Source: Rhizophagus irregularis
Lineage: Eukaryota > Glomeromycota > Glomeromycetes > Glomerales > Glomeraceae
Assembly: GCF_026210795.1 (NCBI RefSeq)
Contig: NC_089451.1
Coordinates: 976,001-1,040,000 of the forward strand
Reading direction: 5' to 3'
DNA: 64,000 bases
How positions within the stretch are numbered: position 1 is the first letter of the stretch; every line of letters begins with the position of its first letter. Positions 9,158 through 20,643 of the stretch are shown here, piece by piece. A model generated the notes under the pieces. The model ran no database searches, was not told where the DNA came from, and saw only the letters and a program-made list of their open reading frames with translations. Made by a program: the position numbers and the translations under genes.

Positions 9158-9949
9158 ATGCTTACTTTTAGTGAACTTACTCCATCTCTTACTGTTACTG
9201 AATTTAAGATCAATGTTGAAGGGCTTGATTACACCGTGCTTGGTCATAAGCTTGAACCTACTAAGGATGTTATTGCCATTAATAGCAACTTTATTCATAA
9301 AGCTTTTGAGGGTTATGAACAGTACTTGTCTAAACCAAAAGGTGAGAGGCGATGCAGACGAAGTACACCTGACAATCCATTAAATAGACGGCGACGTACA
9401 GGGGATGGTAGCACTTTTAATGCATGCATTGAGTTTGTTATCATCTTAGCTGATACTGTACATACTATTCGTTATTTTCCTAAATCTGGTAGTATACAAG
9501 TTTTCGGGTTTTTTGATCCTGTTGCTATCTTCTTATGTTACCTTTCTGAATGTTCCCTACCTGAATTTTCTTCTGTAGAACTTGTGGGTGAAAATAAGGC
9601 TCTCCTGCGCAATTATAAATTTGTGATTAATATTGGGGGTGATAAGTTTATTAATCTTTCTACCTTAGCATATGCTTTAGAATCTATAGATGGTATTCGT
9701 GAGATTCTTCCCTTTCCGATAAAGTATATTAAGAATGATGCAGGTGATATTCATTCTAAAATTGCTATAATCTTTACTTCAAAAATTCGGGTACATATCT
9801 GGCCTAAATCTGGTAAGGTTAATATATTTGGCACTAAGACTGAATTGGATGCTGATATGGTTTATAAGTTCTTACAGAAGTTGTTTTCTAATCCATATGA
9901 TTTTGGAGATTTTATTTGTGATGCACCTATTCCAGATTGCGAGAGGTAA
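9158..9949 (+). CDS. Hypothetical protein, possibly TBP-like
   Basis: An intact 263-codon frame from ATG 9158. It seems to have two related halves. The first contains GDGSTFNACIEFVIIL followed by IRYFPKSGSIQVFG; the second contains KIAIIFTSKIRVHIWPKSGKVNIFG. The repeated pattern of a beta strand, a short basic Lys/Pro-Ser-Gly turn and then a hydrophobic-Phe-Gly strand resembles the two-fold saddle of TATA-binding protein and the divergent TBP-like proteins of large DNA viruses. That would fit a transcription role in a virus-derived island. Against this, the match is by eye and weak, and the classic TBP residues cannot be checked. It ends 20 bases from a converging gene. Confidence 0.5.
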   Translation: MLTFSELTPSLTVTEFKINVEGLDYTVLGHKLEPTKDVIAINSNFIHKAFEGYEQYLSKPKGERRCRRSTPDNPLNRRRRTGDGSTFNACIEFVIILADTVHTIRYFPKSGSIQVFGFFDPVAIFLCYLSECSLPEFSSVELVGENKALLRNYKFVINIGGDKFINLSTLAYALESIDGIREILPFPIKYIKNDAGDIHSKIAIIFTSKIRVHIWPKSGKVNIFGTKTELDADMVYKFLQKLFSNPYDFGDFICDAPIPDCER

Positions 9950-9969
9950 AAAAATGGTTTCACTGAAAA

Positions 9970-10653
9970 CTAGAAACCCTCTATTTGTAAAATCCAGCAA
10001 TCGCATTCATGACTTCTTGTTGGCATAAGACATTCGTCACATAGAGTTATAGCCAACTCATTTTTTAGCCTATCCAGCTGACTCTCGGTGGTTGGTGCAA
10101 GATTTTGGTAGTATTCATTGAATTCATTCTGCTCTTCTTCATTTATGTCTTCATCTATATCTTCATCTGTGTCTTCGTTCATATCTTCATCTCCTTTAAT
10201 ATGGTAGATGCTGAATTCATTTCTATATTCATCATTAGGATTCGTGAATATTCTTTGTATATTGTAATCTATAATGTTGAATGTAGTAGGTTTCTTTTTT
10301 GATAATATTTCTACTAAGTCTAATAATGCATATGCTAATTCTTTATCCTCTGAGAAGTTCTTAATGATATCTGAAAATCTTTCATATATTGCCATCTCAT
10401 CTGGTAGAATAGAATATCTTATTCGTAATAAAAGTGATGGATGTATCCATATATCATCACCTTCTAACATCTCATCAAATATTTCTACTAGCTCTTCTAA
10501 TCCAGATACTAACATACTTTCTTTGCTAAATTCGGAATTTAAAGCTTTTAAATATGCTATATCTAAATACCACATTATTTCCTTTACCCATTCTTCTATG
10601 TTGAGTTCAAACTGACCTAGTATACGTCTTAGTGATGGTCTGTATTGTGACAT
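9970..10653 (-). CDS. Acidic hypothetical protein with C-terminal Cys/His cluster
   Basis: An intact 227-codon frame from ATG at 10651-10653; no family recognised. It is mainly helical with many Glu/Leu residues. An Asp/Glu/Asn low-complexity tract (EDTDEDIDEDINEEE) lies at about residues 158-174, and the C terminus has CDECLMPTRSHECDCW, a possible zinc site. It converges on the preceding gene with a 20-base gap. This tight packing and less AT-rich sequence resemble the rest of the 1.7-10.7 kb island rather than the sparse region beyond. Confidence 0.6.
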   Translation of the reverse strand: MSQYRPSLRRILGQFELNIEEWVKEIMWYLDIAYLKALNSEFSKESMLVSGLEELVEIFDEMLEGDDIWIHPSLLLRIRYSILPDEMAIYERFSDIIKNFSEDKELAYALLDLVEILSKKKPTTFNIIDYNIQRIFTNPNDEYRNEFSIYHIKGDEDMNEDTDEDIDEDINEEEQNEFNEYYQNLAPTTESQLDRLKNELAITLCDECLMPTRSHECDCWILQIEGF

Positions 10654-10837
10654 CTTGTAAACCTTTTATATATGAATCTTTTATTCAATTACATTTTTTC
10701 TCGGTATAAGGGAAATTGCTTGCCTTGCTATTCCGCTTTATTGACTCCATGGCTGGTTTCCTGGATGGGTTAATATTCCTTACCTTTTTTGGCTCCGTTG
10801 GCTTTGAAATCCTATTTCTTGTTCGGTTGATTTTTTT

Positions 10838-11083
10838 CAGATTATATGGTGGTAATAGAGTTGTATGGTGGTAATAAAACTATATGATGGTAACTAGATT
10901 ATATGAAAAGTGGTAGGTGGATTATATGGTAGTAATTATATTATATGATGGTGGTAACTAGATTATATAAAAGTGGTAGTTGAATTATAGTAAAAGTGGT
11001 AGGTGGATTATGTGGTGGTAATTAGGTTATATGATGGTGGTAACTAGATTATATAAAGTGGTAGTAATTAGATTATATGGTTG
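10838..11083. repeat. Degenerate minisatellite, TATATGGTGGTAA-type units
   Basis: Short units such as TTATATGATGGTGGTAACTA and AAGTGGTAGGTGGATTAT alternate, with a higher-order unit of about 80 bases repeated near 10912 and 10994. It marks the right edge of the compact island. Confidence 0.8.
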
Positions 11084-12341
11084 TGCTGAGCCAGAATTGG
11101 GGTTTTCATACTACTTCACTGCCCTAATTGGCTTTTACCGATTTTAAACTACAAATGGATTATTAAATAACAAAATGTAAAAAAGCGAAATTAGGTTTGT
11201 TGTAACAAAATATAATAAAAATATGACTATATTTGTTGCAATTTTTATTTCATTTTATTGTACATGAATACAAAAACAGTGAACATCTCGGTGATGTGAT
11301 ACTAAAGCTTATAAGTACTGTATAAGATAACTTTGCTTTTTTTGTATTGACATATATATAATTTATAAATACAGAGACAAATACTAATTGAACTATATGA
11401 GAAATGGAAGATATATTTTATATAGTACATGAATGGTAATAATGAGGTAAAAAATCAGTGTTAAATATTATCTAATAAAAGTAAAAAGCTATGTCAGTGA
11501 ACTTGCGTTTACTTTGACCAATTTGGTATAAATAAAGCAACAATCAATCTTAAAAAGACAGAAAAAAACATTACCCACTAACTTTAGAAATTATTCTAAT
11601 ATTTGCATATTTGCAGTAGGTAATAGGATTAACAATCATGTGTTGGAGTATGCGGGCTTGGTAATACGATTAGAACTTAAAGTATATATAACGTAATTAA
11701 CCCCATTGCTGTAATTTAAACATGGCGCAGAAAATTATCAATATTTCCGCATTAAGGAATTTTTCCATATAGATTTTTATTTATTTATTTATTTTATTAC
11801 TAAAAGAGTGTTAGAACCCAGACTATTACAAATAAAAGAAGAAAGAGTTTGAAAATACTTAAAACTAATATATGTGTATAGACCTTTGTTCGTCATCCCC
11901 TATGGGACCCCACTCTTCGATCTGTACTATTTGATAAAGTAGGATTACGCTAAAAAATCAAATGGGAACAATCAAAAAAACTAATCTAAAGAAAAGAAAG
12001 TTAGTTGATCCGTATTTTTCTCTTGGCCAAAGCCACCACCTGTAAATACTGTCATAGGTGGAATGGTTAACACTATTCTTATTGTATAAACTATCATTAT
12101 ATAGATGTATGTAAAAAAAGAAAAAAAGATATAAAAAATAAAAGAAATAGACAATGTCTATATACATAAAGTGATTCCAAAATAATGAAAAAAAAAATGA
12201 TATATAAATATGAATATAAGAACATTAATATTATTATTTAAATGATCCCGCCTGCTCGGAATCAAGAGCTAAAGGAGTATCGAGACGGGAGCATTTAGAC
12301 GTATCACGAGACCTGGAATTATTATTGAAGGTACCATCTTC
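11084..12341. other. Intergenic AT-rich sequence
   Basis: No credible gene or RNA seen. Short open frames here are low-complexity. Confidence 0.5.
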
Positions 12342-14372
12342 TCATTTTAAAGGGTGAGTTTCAATTTCCTTGGTGTCATCAGACGTGTATGGATCAGTAG
12401 GAAGTATATTATCCTTGTAGTCAAACGGTGAACACTTGGTATCATGCTTTAATTGTAAAGGAGCGGAAACGTTTGGATAATTGATGAAAAAAGAATCAAT
12501 TTTCAATTGTAAAAGTTTCTTCTTTTTCTTTTTCTGGTACTTGGAAAGAGTAGGGCGTTGAGAATTTGTCATGACCATGTGATAAGTTTTATTCCATTCA
12601 GTTAAATCAGACGCTTGACGTTGTCGGTATTTAACGTGTTTAGTACTAGTGTTATGATATATGGCCAAATTTTGAACTCTAGCATCTTTTTGTATTCGAA
12701 GAGTCTGCATCTCTTGTGAATATTCTTCTTGTAATTGTTTATTATGAAGTTTAGTAGCCTCAGAAGCAGCATTAAGTTCAGCAATTCTAGCAGCAAATTT
12801 AGCATCATCTGCTTTTTCAAGGCGTTCATCACGGGTATTTAAATCTAATTGATACATATAAGTAAACCATTCCCTAGAGCCAGGGATGATAAAAGAACCA
12901 AAATTATCGTAGATAGGATCAGGCGGTATAATATCCCGATATTTGATAGGAATGAACATATCCGGAATAGGATTATAAGGAGCGACCATATGTAATATAT
13001 CATTATTAGGAACTGAAGCTGAAGCCGTATCCATAACAATAGGAATGTTGCTTCTAGCCCTTGGTCAGTTGGTCGTATTTGCATTAGTACCAAAATAATG
13101 TGGAATCGTGAAATTATAATTCTTTTGTTTGGGGATATTGACAGTTTTCTTATAACATAAGTGTTTGAGAGGAGTCGTGAACTTTTGAGATGGTAAAAAA
13201 AGGAATCGTCTTTTTTTAGCCGCAGCCAGTTTTGTTGATATACTGGAAACAGCGCCTGGTTTAATAACTTCTTGCGATAAGATACGATGACAAGAATGTT
13301 CAAATCGGATATGCTGCTTTTTAGCTGTCTTTGGATTCGGACTTGGAGTAAATTGGAAGTAATTCATAAGTTTGTGATAAATGTGAGTACGTCCAGGTCT
13401 GAGTTTACGATTTGAATTGCAAACAATATATCTTAAGTTATAAGAAATGCCTGTTCGTGAAGAGAATATCAATTTCGATTCTTTTTTTATCCATCGATCG
13501 AATGTCAAATTAGCATGGAGCTGTTTATTTTGCTGTTGAATCTTAGGTATAAGATCACCATTTTCATTTTGTACAAAAACTATTCCATCTGGATATTTCT
13601 TGAAAAAGTGTAAGCCACATTCATATCTATTATCAGACATAACTATAGGAGAAGGAACCTCGCAATGTTGAGGAGGAAGAGATAAGCCTTTTGCCTCAAT
13701 TATATGGTCACAAATTATAAAAATGCCAAAATGAAATCTATATCTTTTGTATGAGAAATTGAAAAAAGTTTTCGTTGTTGTATTCTTATTATTGATTTTA
13801 TTCTCACGTGATCTGATAAACGTGATTCTATCTAATAATTTTTGGCGTATCATATTGAAATATTTATGTTGAATACGACGTGGAATAACTCTTTATGAGG
13901 AAAAAAAATGCTGAAGACCTTTGGTAATTTGATATTTGGCGTTCGGTAGTGCACTGGTGGAATGATACTTAATAGGGATAGTTAACATGAGATAATCATT
14001 TGTGTGTATCCGTAAATGAAGTTGATTGGTGTCCAAATGGTGATCAACAATCTCAAAAAAGAAACTTTTTGAACGTCTAAATTCGTAAATCTTGTTATAA
14101 CTGGCTTTTGAAATTCTGGTCATGTGAAATTTTTTGAAAGAAATGAGAAAAGAATTATCGACATTAGGTGGGGTCATCGTTGAAGAAATGCGAGGTGTAG
14201 AAGAAAATTTTTCTATTGGATTTCCATCATTATTATAATTTGAAGAAGCTTGAGAGTCAAAGTCCGGAGTTGGATAAAGTGAACTATCTTGTGAAAATGA
14301 AGGGTCATCTATGCGAACAAATGAGTGTGACGATGAAGACCAGTCTATTGCTATAAAATTTGAAGAAGTCAT
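12342..14372 (-). pseudogene. 677-codon single-exon hypothetical frame with two in-frame stops
   Basis: Three consecutive open pieces (14372-13893, 13892-13065 and 13064-12342) lie in the same frame, separated only by TAA at 13893-13895 and TGA at 13065-13067. The coding-like sequence continues directly on both sides of each stop, so I read one ancestral gene starting at ATG 14370-14372. The N terminus is Ser/Asp/Pro-rich and disordered. The centre is basic, with scattered Cys and His residues (CGLHFFKKYPDG, RFEHSCHRIL). The C-terminal third holds a helical coiled coil (ARIAELNAASEATKLHNKQ) and a Lys run. No known domain is recognised. Lack of introns and the repeated-element surroundings suggest a mobile-element gene. 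A splice explanation was considered, but no GT..AG pair removes the stops neatly. Confidence 0.6.
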
Positions 14373-14807
14373 ATTCCTTTAGGTGTGGAAAAAATACTAA
14401 CTAAAAACGCGCCCTCTTGGGTCTCTTCCCCTTTGGCATTTCAAGTCGAACCTGAAAAAAAATAACGAGCGCAAAAATTACTGCGGAAAATTAATAAAAG
14501 TGAAAAAAAGGGGAAAGAGTTTTTTTTTTTCTTCCATATAGATGTCTTTTTTATAACATTAAATGGCTCATATTACTCAAAGTCACGTGACTAAAATTTT
14601 GACCGGGCCATGCGCCATCTGTGTGCAGTTTTATTATGACGCTGCAGAACCATCAACTTTTATAATGACAGTTTATTAGTAAAACGCCATTATTTCAGAT
14701 GTTGACGTATAATAAACTTTCTAGACGATTGTAGACGACCTTGGTTATTGGAAACGTAATAAATCTATATCGTGTACTTCTGTATTCGCAGATTAGATTC
14801 TTACATA
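14373..14807. other. Spacer before the Helitron array
   Basis: Presumed upstream region of the preceding gene, with a T/A-run at 14520-14530. Nothing else seen. Confidence 0.4.
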
Positions 14808-14928
14808 TCACCACTATATATATTTGGCAATTCTCTGTCACTAATTAAATTGAAGGCATGTGATTGGTCACGGGGAAGGTGTGAAGATCGCGTCGCATCC
14901 CCCTGTGTTGACTATATTTTTCATGTGT

Positions 14929-15059
14929 GGTTCGAATCCGGGGGATGATTTTTTTTTTTACATTTTTTTTGATGAGGTCACGAGACATGGGTTCGAATCC
15001 ATATATTTTTTTGACATATATTTTTTTGACATATTTCGCAAGATCACGGGTTCGGATCT
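14929..15059 (+). repeat. tRNA T-arm-like motifs (three) in Helitron copy 1
   Basis: GGTTCGAATCC, the consensus of the tRNA T-loop and Pol III B box, occurs exactly at 14929 and 14990, and as GGTTCGGATCT at 15049. The second and third are preceded by variable-loop-like sequence (GGTCACGAGAC, AGATCACG). No full cloverleaf is present. Confidence 0.6.
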
Positions 15060-15350
15060 TTAAACCAAGCCAAGCCGATCAAGTCAAGCCAACCCAAGCC
15101 GCCAAATCAAGCCAACCGTATTGGCTTATCAAGCGAAATCATGGCAACTGAAAGTATATCGGCTTAAAGGATCAATCAAGCCAAATTTTATCAACTTAAA
15201 GGCATTCAAGCCAAACCAAGCCAACCCGTATTGGCTTATCAAGAGAAATCATGGCAAAGTATATCAGCTTGAAGGATCAATCAAGCGACTTAATGGGCAT
15301 TCAAGCCAAACCAAGCCAAAGCGTATCGGCTTAAAGGGCATTCATACACG
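15060..15350 (+). repeat. AAGCC-rich short tandem array, copy 1
   Basis: Irregular repeats of CCAAGCCAAGCC and AATCAAGC, with longer units containing GCTTATCAAGCGAAATCATG. The matching array in copy 2 lies at 19040-19300. Confidence 0.7.
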
Positions 15351-17304
15351 TATACTTTCGTGTTAGTGCATGTAGAGTCATGTACACGTGATAAAGTGTA
15401 TGTAAATGCGCATAAACAAGCCAGCCAACCGATGGAGTCAAAATATATCACGTGATGTTACACAAATTTCCAAAAAAGGAAATTTTGTTCCTCAAACTTT
15501 TGAGTTACACGAATTTCCCAAAAAGGAAATTTCTTTGCAGATCTATTAATTCCGGCCGGAATTAAAGATTTATTAAAGTCTATCATCAGTATCATGTGAC
15601 GTTTACAAATTTTCAAAAAGGAAATTCTTATGCAAATCACAATTCTTTATACACAATATATATTTCAATACTATATAACAATATTACAATACTATATTAA
15701 TAAAAAACAATATTTAAAATTCTAATGATATTCTATAATAAATACAATTGATTTTTAATAAACAAAAATAATAAAATAAAATATTTAAATTTTAACAATA
15801 TTTATAAATTATAAATAAAATTTTATATTTGATTTTTTAACAGTACTGTTATCAAACTTATATTTCAATTTACTCACTATCAATTTATTACTATTACCAA
15901 TTAAAAAATATATATTAGAAAAACATATAAATTGGCATTATACCAAATTTTAGATCAATAACAATTCAACTAACACTCCAACCAGTAAAATACTTTTAAG
16001 TTTATAAGGCTTCTAGGTCAAAATCTAATTTCATTTATCTGATGATAATATATTATAATACAACTATTTATTACTATATCTAACATAACCTCTTAATTCT
16101 TATATATCAAATATAAAGAATATTAAGATAACGATAATACCTGCAAAATATATTTTCAAAAAATACTCCATCTTACAATTAAATATAAATCCATATTAAT
16201 AAAATCTTCAGATCTATGAAAATACAATTAACTCTCAATATAACAAAGTAGATGTCCAAGCTTATCAAACTTTCATTATAAAAAAATTCATTAATGCTAT
16301 ATTAATGAATTATTCAGTATATTGAAAAATTTTAGTATAATGAAATAAAATAAAGGAAAATCAAAACATTTGTAAAATGTTATACTTAAAACTTCAAACT
16401 ACCCTTTATATTAAAATTTATTTTGCAAAAATCTTTTTTATATTAAAAAAAAAATTCGGTTTTAAAGAAATTCATTATAATATATAAGGGATTACTTACA
16501 TTTATAAATTTATAAGTTTTTCTTTATTCAATATTATATTGCATTTTATTAGTAAAATTCAATGTAACAAATTTTTTCATATGATTAAATACATACTACA
16601 CTAATAAAGATTTATTATATCATGAAATTTATTATATTAAAATTTACTATAAAAAGGGCTGACTATATATTAATATAATGCATTTAGCTATAAATATGAG
16701 AATTCAATAACAATAAATTAATAAATAACAAAATTTTATTAATTATTTATTACAAATTGGAAAATAAAAATAATTCACATATTCTGATATTAGTAAAAAT
16801 ATTGTAAAATTACATTTAATAAAAAAAATCTTAAATTATTAATATTTCCAAACTAATAATTAATTTAACATCCTTTTCGACTAAAAAATTTGAAGGGGGA
16901 AAGAATAATTAAACAAATATGATATTTAAACATATCAAAATTTCTGGAAGTTTTTAGTGATATCAGAAATATTCAGTATATGGATGTTTTGCAGTAAAAA
17001 AGAACGAAACTATTGAAAAAATTCAAATTTTCTTTCATATGGCAAAAATATTCTAAATGCTACAATTTATTCAGATTTTATATTTTAGTAGTTTCATCCC
17101 TTTCTACTGCAAAGCATCCATATCCAATTTCAGAAAAGAGAGGAAATAAACATATATATTTAAAATTTTTAAAAATAGAGGGAAGGAATACATTAAACTA
17201 AAAATTAATTTGGAATGTTCTAATTATAAAAATACTAATAATAATATTAATTATATTAAAGATAAAGCAATATTTATAACAAAAAATGATATTTAATATT
17301 TTTT

Positions 17305-17630
17305 CTGAAGAAGTTAAAGAATTCTTATCAACAGATTCAATTAAAAATAAAAATTTAGTTTATCATAATAAAAAAAATAAAAATATATTTTAAGTATTTT
17401 CTTCTTAAAATTAAAATTAAAATTAAAATAAAATAAAATAAAATAAAAAAAAAAATTACTATCAAAATCTTTATTCTATAAAATTATTAAACACTTTAAC
17501 AAGTAAAACTCCTTCTCATAAATTAATTTTTAAAGTTAATATATCTATTATACTTTTAAGAAATATTATACCAAATTAATAGTTAAAAAATTTCAACAAC
17601 ATATAATAGATGCAGAAATAGAGGTCTGCA
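17305..17630 (+). pseudogene. Helitron helicase (Pif1-like) C-terminal remnant, copy 1
   Basis: Broken frames give KEFLSTDSIKNKNLVY, then LLNTLTSKTPSHKLIFKVN and LIVKKFQQHIIDAEI. This is the end of the Pif1/RecD-like helicase of Helitrons, where the pattern EFLNSL..P.HKL.LKVG..IMLLRN...GTRLIV...H.I.AEI is conserved. Several stops and indels make it non-functional. It supports both the Helitron call and its + orientation. Confidence 0.65.
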
Positions 17631-18400
17631 AATGGGATTCAAAACCCAAAAACTCTAACTGGATCCAGATTTGGACTGGCAAACTTTTTTCAAAATTTAC
17701 CTGGGCTGGATCCAGCCTGATATATGATTTGTCATTAAATCCAGATTTTCGTAATTCTTGCCAAAATTTTCTTAATAATTCTGATTGAAATTAAACTAGG
17801 TCAAAATTTAAGTTATCCGATTTTTTTTTTGTTTTTACAACAAATGTTATAATAATAATCTGAATCCAGCCCAGGCTAGGTTTTTAATATATTAAGTTTA
17901 GGCTGGGCTGAGCTGACACTTTAGGTTAATTTTCAAGTGCGGATCAGACCAAATTGTAAAATAGAGGTCAATACAGACATCTGCAGAAATGTTAATAAAT
18001 CATATATATTTGTCAAACAATATTTATTATTTTAATTAGTACACTATTAATTTTCAGTTTACTTTACCTTTATTATAATAATAATCAATAAAATTCAAAA
18101 ACAAATAATAATATATATAGGATTAATCCTGTATTTACTGGCAATTATACATAGTATTATTAAGAATTCAATTAAAAAATAAAATTAAAAAAATATTAAT
18201 AGATGGAATACATATCATACAAAAAATATTATATAATAAAATTCTTTAATATATTATATATATAATTTAAAAATTCTTTAAGACATTTATAAAAAATTTT
18301 TATCATCATCCCAGTTAGAAAAATTCTTTATAAAAATAAAAAGTAATTTATTTTATATATTTGATATAATTCATATATAAAATATTATTTGGGTTATTTT

Positions 18401-18478
18401 TAGTATAATTTATTATGCAGAATATCATCTGAACTGCAAAGCAGTTCAGATGATATTTTGCATAATAAATTATACCTA
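18401..18478. repeat. Long palindrome, arms about 37 bp, in Helitron copy 1
   Basis: Arms contain TAATTTATTATGC and ATCTGAACTGC, with a 3-base loop, and are nearly perfect. Copies lie at 22760-22838 and, with the right arm cut short, at 20827-20885. Confidence 0.85.
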
Positions 18479-18910
18479 CAAAATTAATTTTACTAATTAT
18501 ATTAGTAGGAGATTTAGGATTAATATTAGTTAAGATTAGGTGAAGTAAGTAAAGTAAGTTAATTATTAGGGTTAGGATTTTAGTATGATGATTAGAATTA
18601 AATTGTTTAACAATTGATCATAATATTAAATTATAATAGTAAATTAATTATATAAGTTTGAATTTAAAAATAATTATTCTTACAATTTATTTTCTAATTT
18701 ACCCTCTTTTATAAACCAAACCTTAAAATTTCATCAACGTTGACGAACCCGGGGCAACGCCCGGGCCTACGGGCTAGTCAACCTATATTATATTTGCGCA
18801 GTCTCTGTCACTAATAAATTGAAGGCATGTGATTGGTCACGGGGAAGGTGTGAAGATCGCGTCGCATCCCCCTGTATCACCGATTTTTCATGTTGAAGGC
18901 AAGACACAGT

Positions 18911-19042
18911 GGTTCGAATCCGGGAGATGATTTGTTTTTTACATTTTTTTTGATGAGGTCACGAGACACAGGTTCGAATCCAGGGATATTTTTTTACATA
19001 TATTTTTTTGACATATTTTGCAAAATCACGGGTTCAGATCTT
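18911..19042 (+). repeat. tRNA T-arm-like motifs in Helitron copy 2
   Basis: GGTTCGAATCC at 18911 and 18971, and the weaker GGTTCAGATCT at 19031, in the same order and spacing as in copy 1. Confidence 0.6.
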
Positions 19043-19300
19043 TAAGCCAAGCCAAGCCGATAAAGCCAAGCCAAGCCAAGCCGAACTTCAAGCCAACCTA
19101 AGCCAACATCATGGCAAAGTATATTGGCTTAAAAAATCAATCAAGCGAAATCAAGCCACTTAATGCCAAACCGAGCCAAACCGTATCAACTTAAAGGGCA
19201 TTCATACACGTTACTTTCGTGTTAGTGCATATAGAGACATGTACACGTGATAAAGTGTATGTAAATGCGCATAAACAAGCCGAACCAAGCCAGCCAACCG
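19040..19300 (+). repeat. AAGCC-rich short tandem array, copy 2
   Basis: CCAAGCCAAGCC-type repeats, shorter than in copy 1. Confidence 0.7.
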
Positions 19301-19714
19301 ATGTAAGCCAAATAAATCACGTGACATTACACAAATTTCCAAAAAAGGAAATTTTGTTTCTAACGAAAAATAAAGTTTTGGGTTATACAAAATTTCCTAA
19401 AAAGGAAATTATTGTGCAGATCAATTAATTCTGGCCGGAATTAAAGATTTATTTAATTCAGCAAAACTCTATCACGTGACATTATGCAAATTTTCAAAAG
19501 AAAATTCTTATGCAAATCACAATTCAATATTTAACTTTTAACAATACTATATATTCCAATACTATATAACAATATTACAATACATATTAATAAAAATACA
19601 GTTTTTAAAATTCTAATAATACTTTTATAATAAATACAATTTATTTTTAATAACCACAATATTTTATAAATAAAACAATATTTATAACAAAAATAATGTT
19701 TTAATATTTTTCCT

Positions 19715-20010
19715 AAAAAAGCTAAAGAATTCTTATTAGCAGATTCAATTAAAAATAAAGATTTAGTTTATCAAAATCTTTAACCTATAGAATTCTTAAA
19801 CACTTTAACAATTAAAACTCCTTCCTACAAATTGATTTTTAAAGTTAGTATACCTATTATACTTTTAAAATATATTAGTCCAATAGAAGAACCTTATAAT
19901 ACTAGACTAATAGTTAATAAATTTCAGCATGTAATAGATGCAAAAATAAAGGTCTGCAAATGGAACCCAGAACCCAGAAACCCTAACTGGCTCAGATCTG
20001 AATCCAGGTT
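19715..20010 (+). pseudogene. Helitron helicase (Pif1-like) C-terminal remnant, copy 2
   Basis: The better preserved remnant. It reads KKAKEFLLADSIKNKDLVYQ, then EFLNTLTIKTPSYKLIFKV, then PIILLKYISPIEEPYNTRLI and NKFQHVIDAKI. These follow the order of the last helicase motifs of Helitron RepHel proteins (PSG.P.HKL.LKVG..IMLLRN, then GTRLIV). One stop separates the first two blocks. The N-terminal Rep nuclease and the Walker motifs are missing, so the copy cannot move by itself. Confidence 0.7.
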
Positions 20011-20643
20011 TAGGCTAACAAACTTTCTTTAAAATTCACCTGGGCTGGGTTCTGGCTGGCACATAATTTTCATTAAACCCAGATTTTCATAATTCTGGCC
20101 AAAATCTTTTTAATTCTGGCCAAAATTAAATTGAGTCAAAATTAAGTTGTCTGATTTTTTTTGTTTTTACAACAAATGTTATAATAATAATCTGAATTCA
20201 GGCCAGGTTTTTAATATAAATTTGGGCTGGACTGGGCCAACATTTTAGGTTAATTTTCAAGTGCGGGCCAGACTGAATTGTAAAATAGAGGTCAATGCAA
20301 ATCTCTATACAGAAATTTTAATAAATCATATATATATATTTATTATTTTAATTAATACATTATTAATTTCCAGTTTACTATGCCTTTACTATAATAATAA
20401 TCAATAAAATCCAAAAACAAATACTAATAATATATGTAGGATTAATTCTGTATTTACTCATGGCAATTATATGTAGTATTATTAATGATTCAATTAAAAA
20501 ATAATATTAAACTTTTAGTAAAAATATTAATAGATGAAATATATATATATAAAAAATATTGTATATAATAAAATTTTTTAATATATTATATATATAATTT
20601 AAAAATTCTTTACATTTATAAAAAATTTTTACTTCAAATTATC

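Larger units (their letters stand above)
14808..18777 (+). mobile_element. Helitron copy 1 (3970 bp, decayed)
   Basis: Starts with TC (TCACCACTATATATA) after host A and ends with the hairpin GCCCGggcctaCGGGC running straight into CTAG. These are the 5' TC and 3' hairpin-CTRR ends of rolling-circle Helitrons, which insert between A and T without duplication. A remnant of the Pif1-like helicase is present at 17305-17630. The 5' part has tRNA-arm-like motifs and an AAGCC array; the 3' part has a long palindrome at 18401-18478. The rest is AT-rich decay. The next copy begins at the following base. Confidence 0.8.

Noticed and set aside
4487-13067. Alternative genetic code or stop read-through in the region 1-2 genes.
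   Set aside because: Different stops are involved and neighbouring intact genes use the same stops normally. Decay is simpler.
2238-13895. All stops in the transposon-like genes could come from one C-to-T change (RIP or methyl-C deamination).
   Set aside because: TAA, TAG and TGA can each arise from CAA, CAG or CGA, so any stop would fit. Without intact copies to compare, this is not evidence.
14929-19042. tRNA genes at the GGTTCGAATCC motifs.
   Set aside because: No acceptor stem, D arm or anticodon arm can be drawn around them; only the T-arm part is present.
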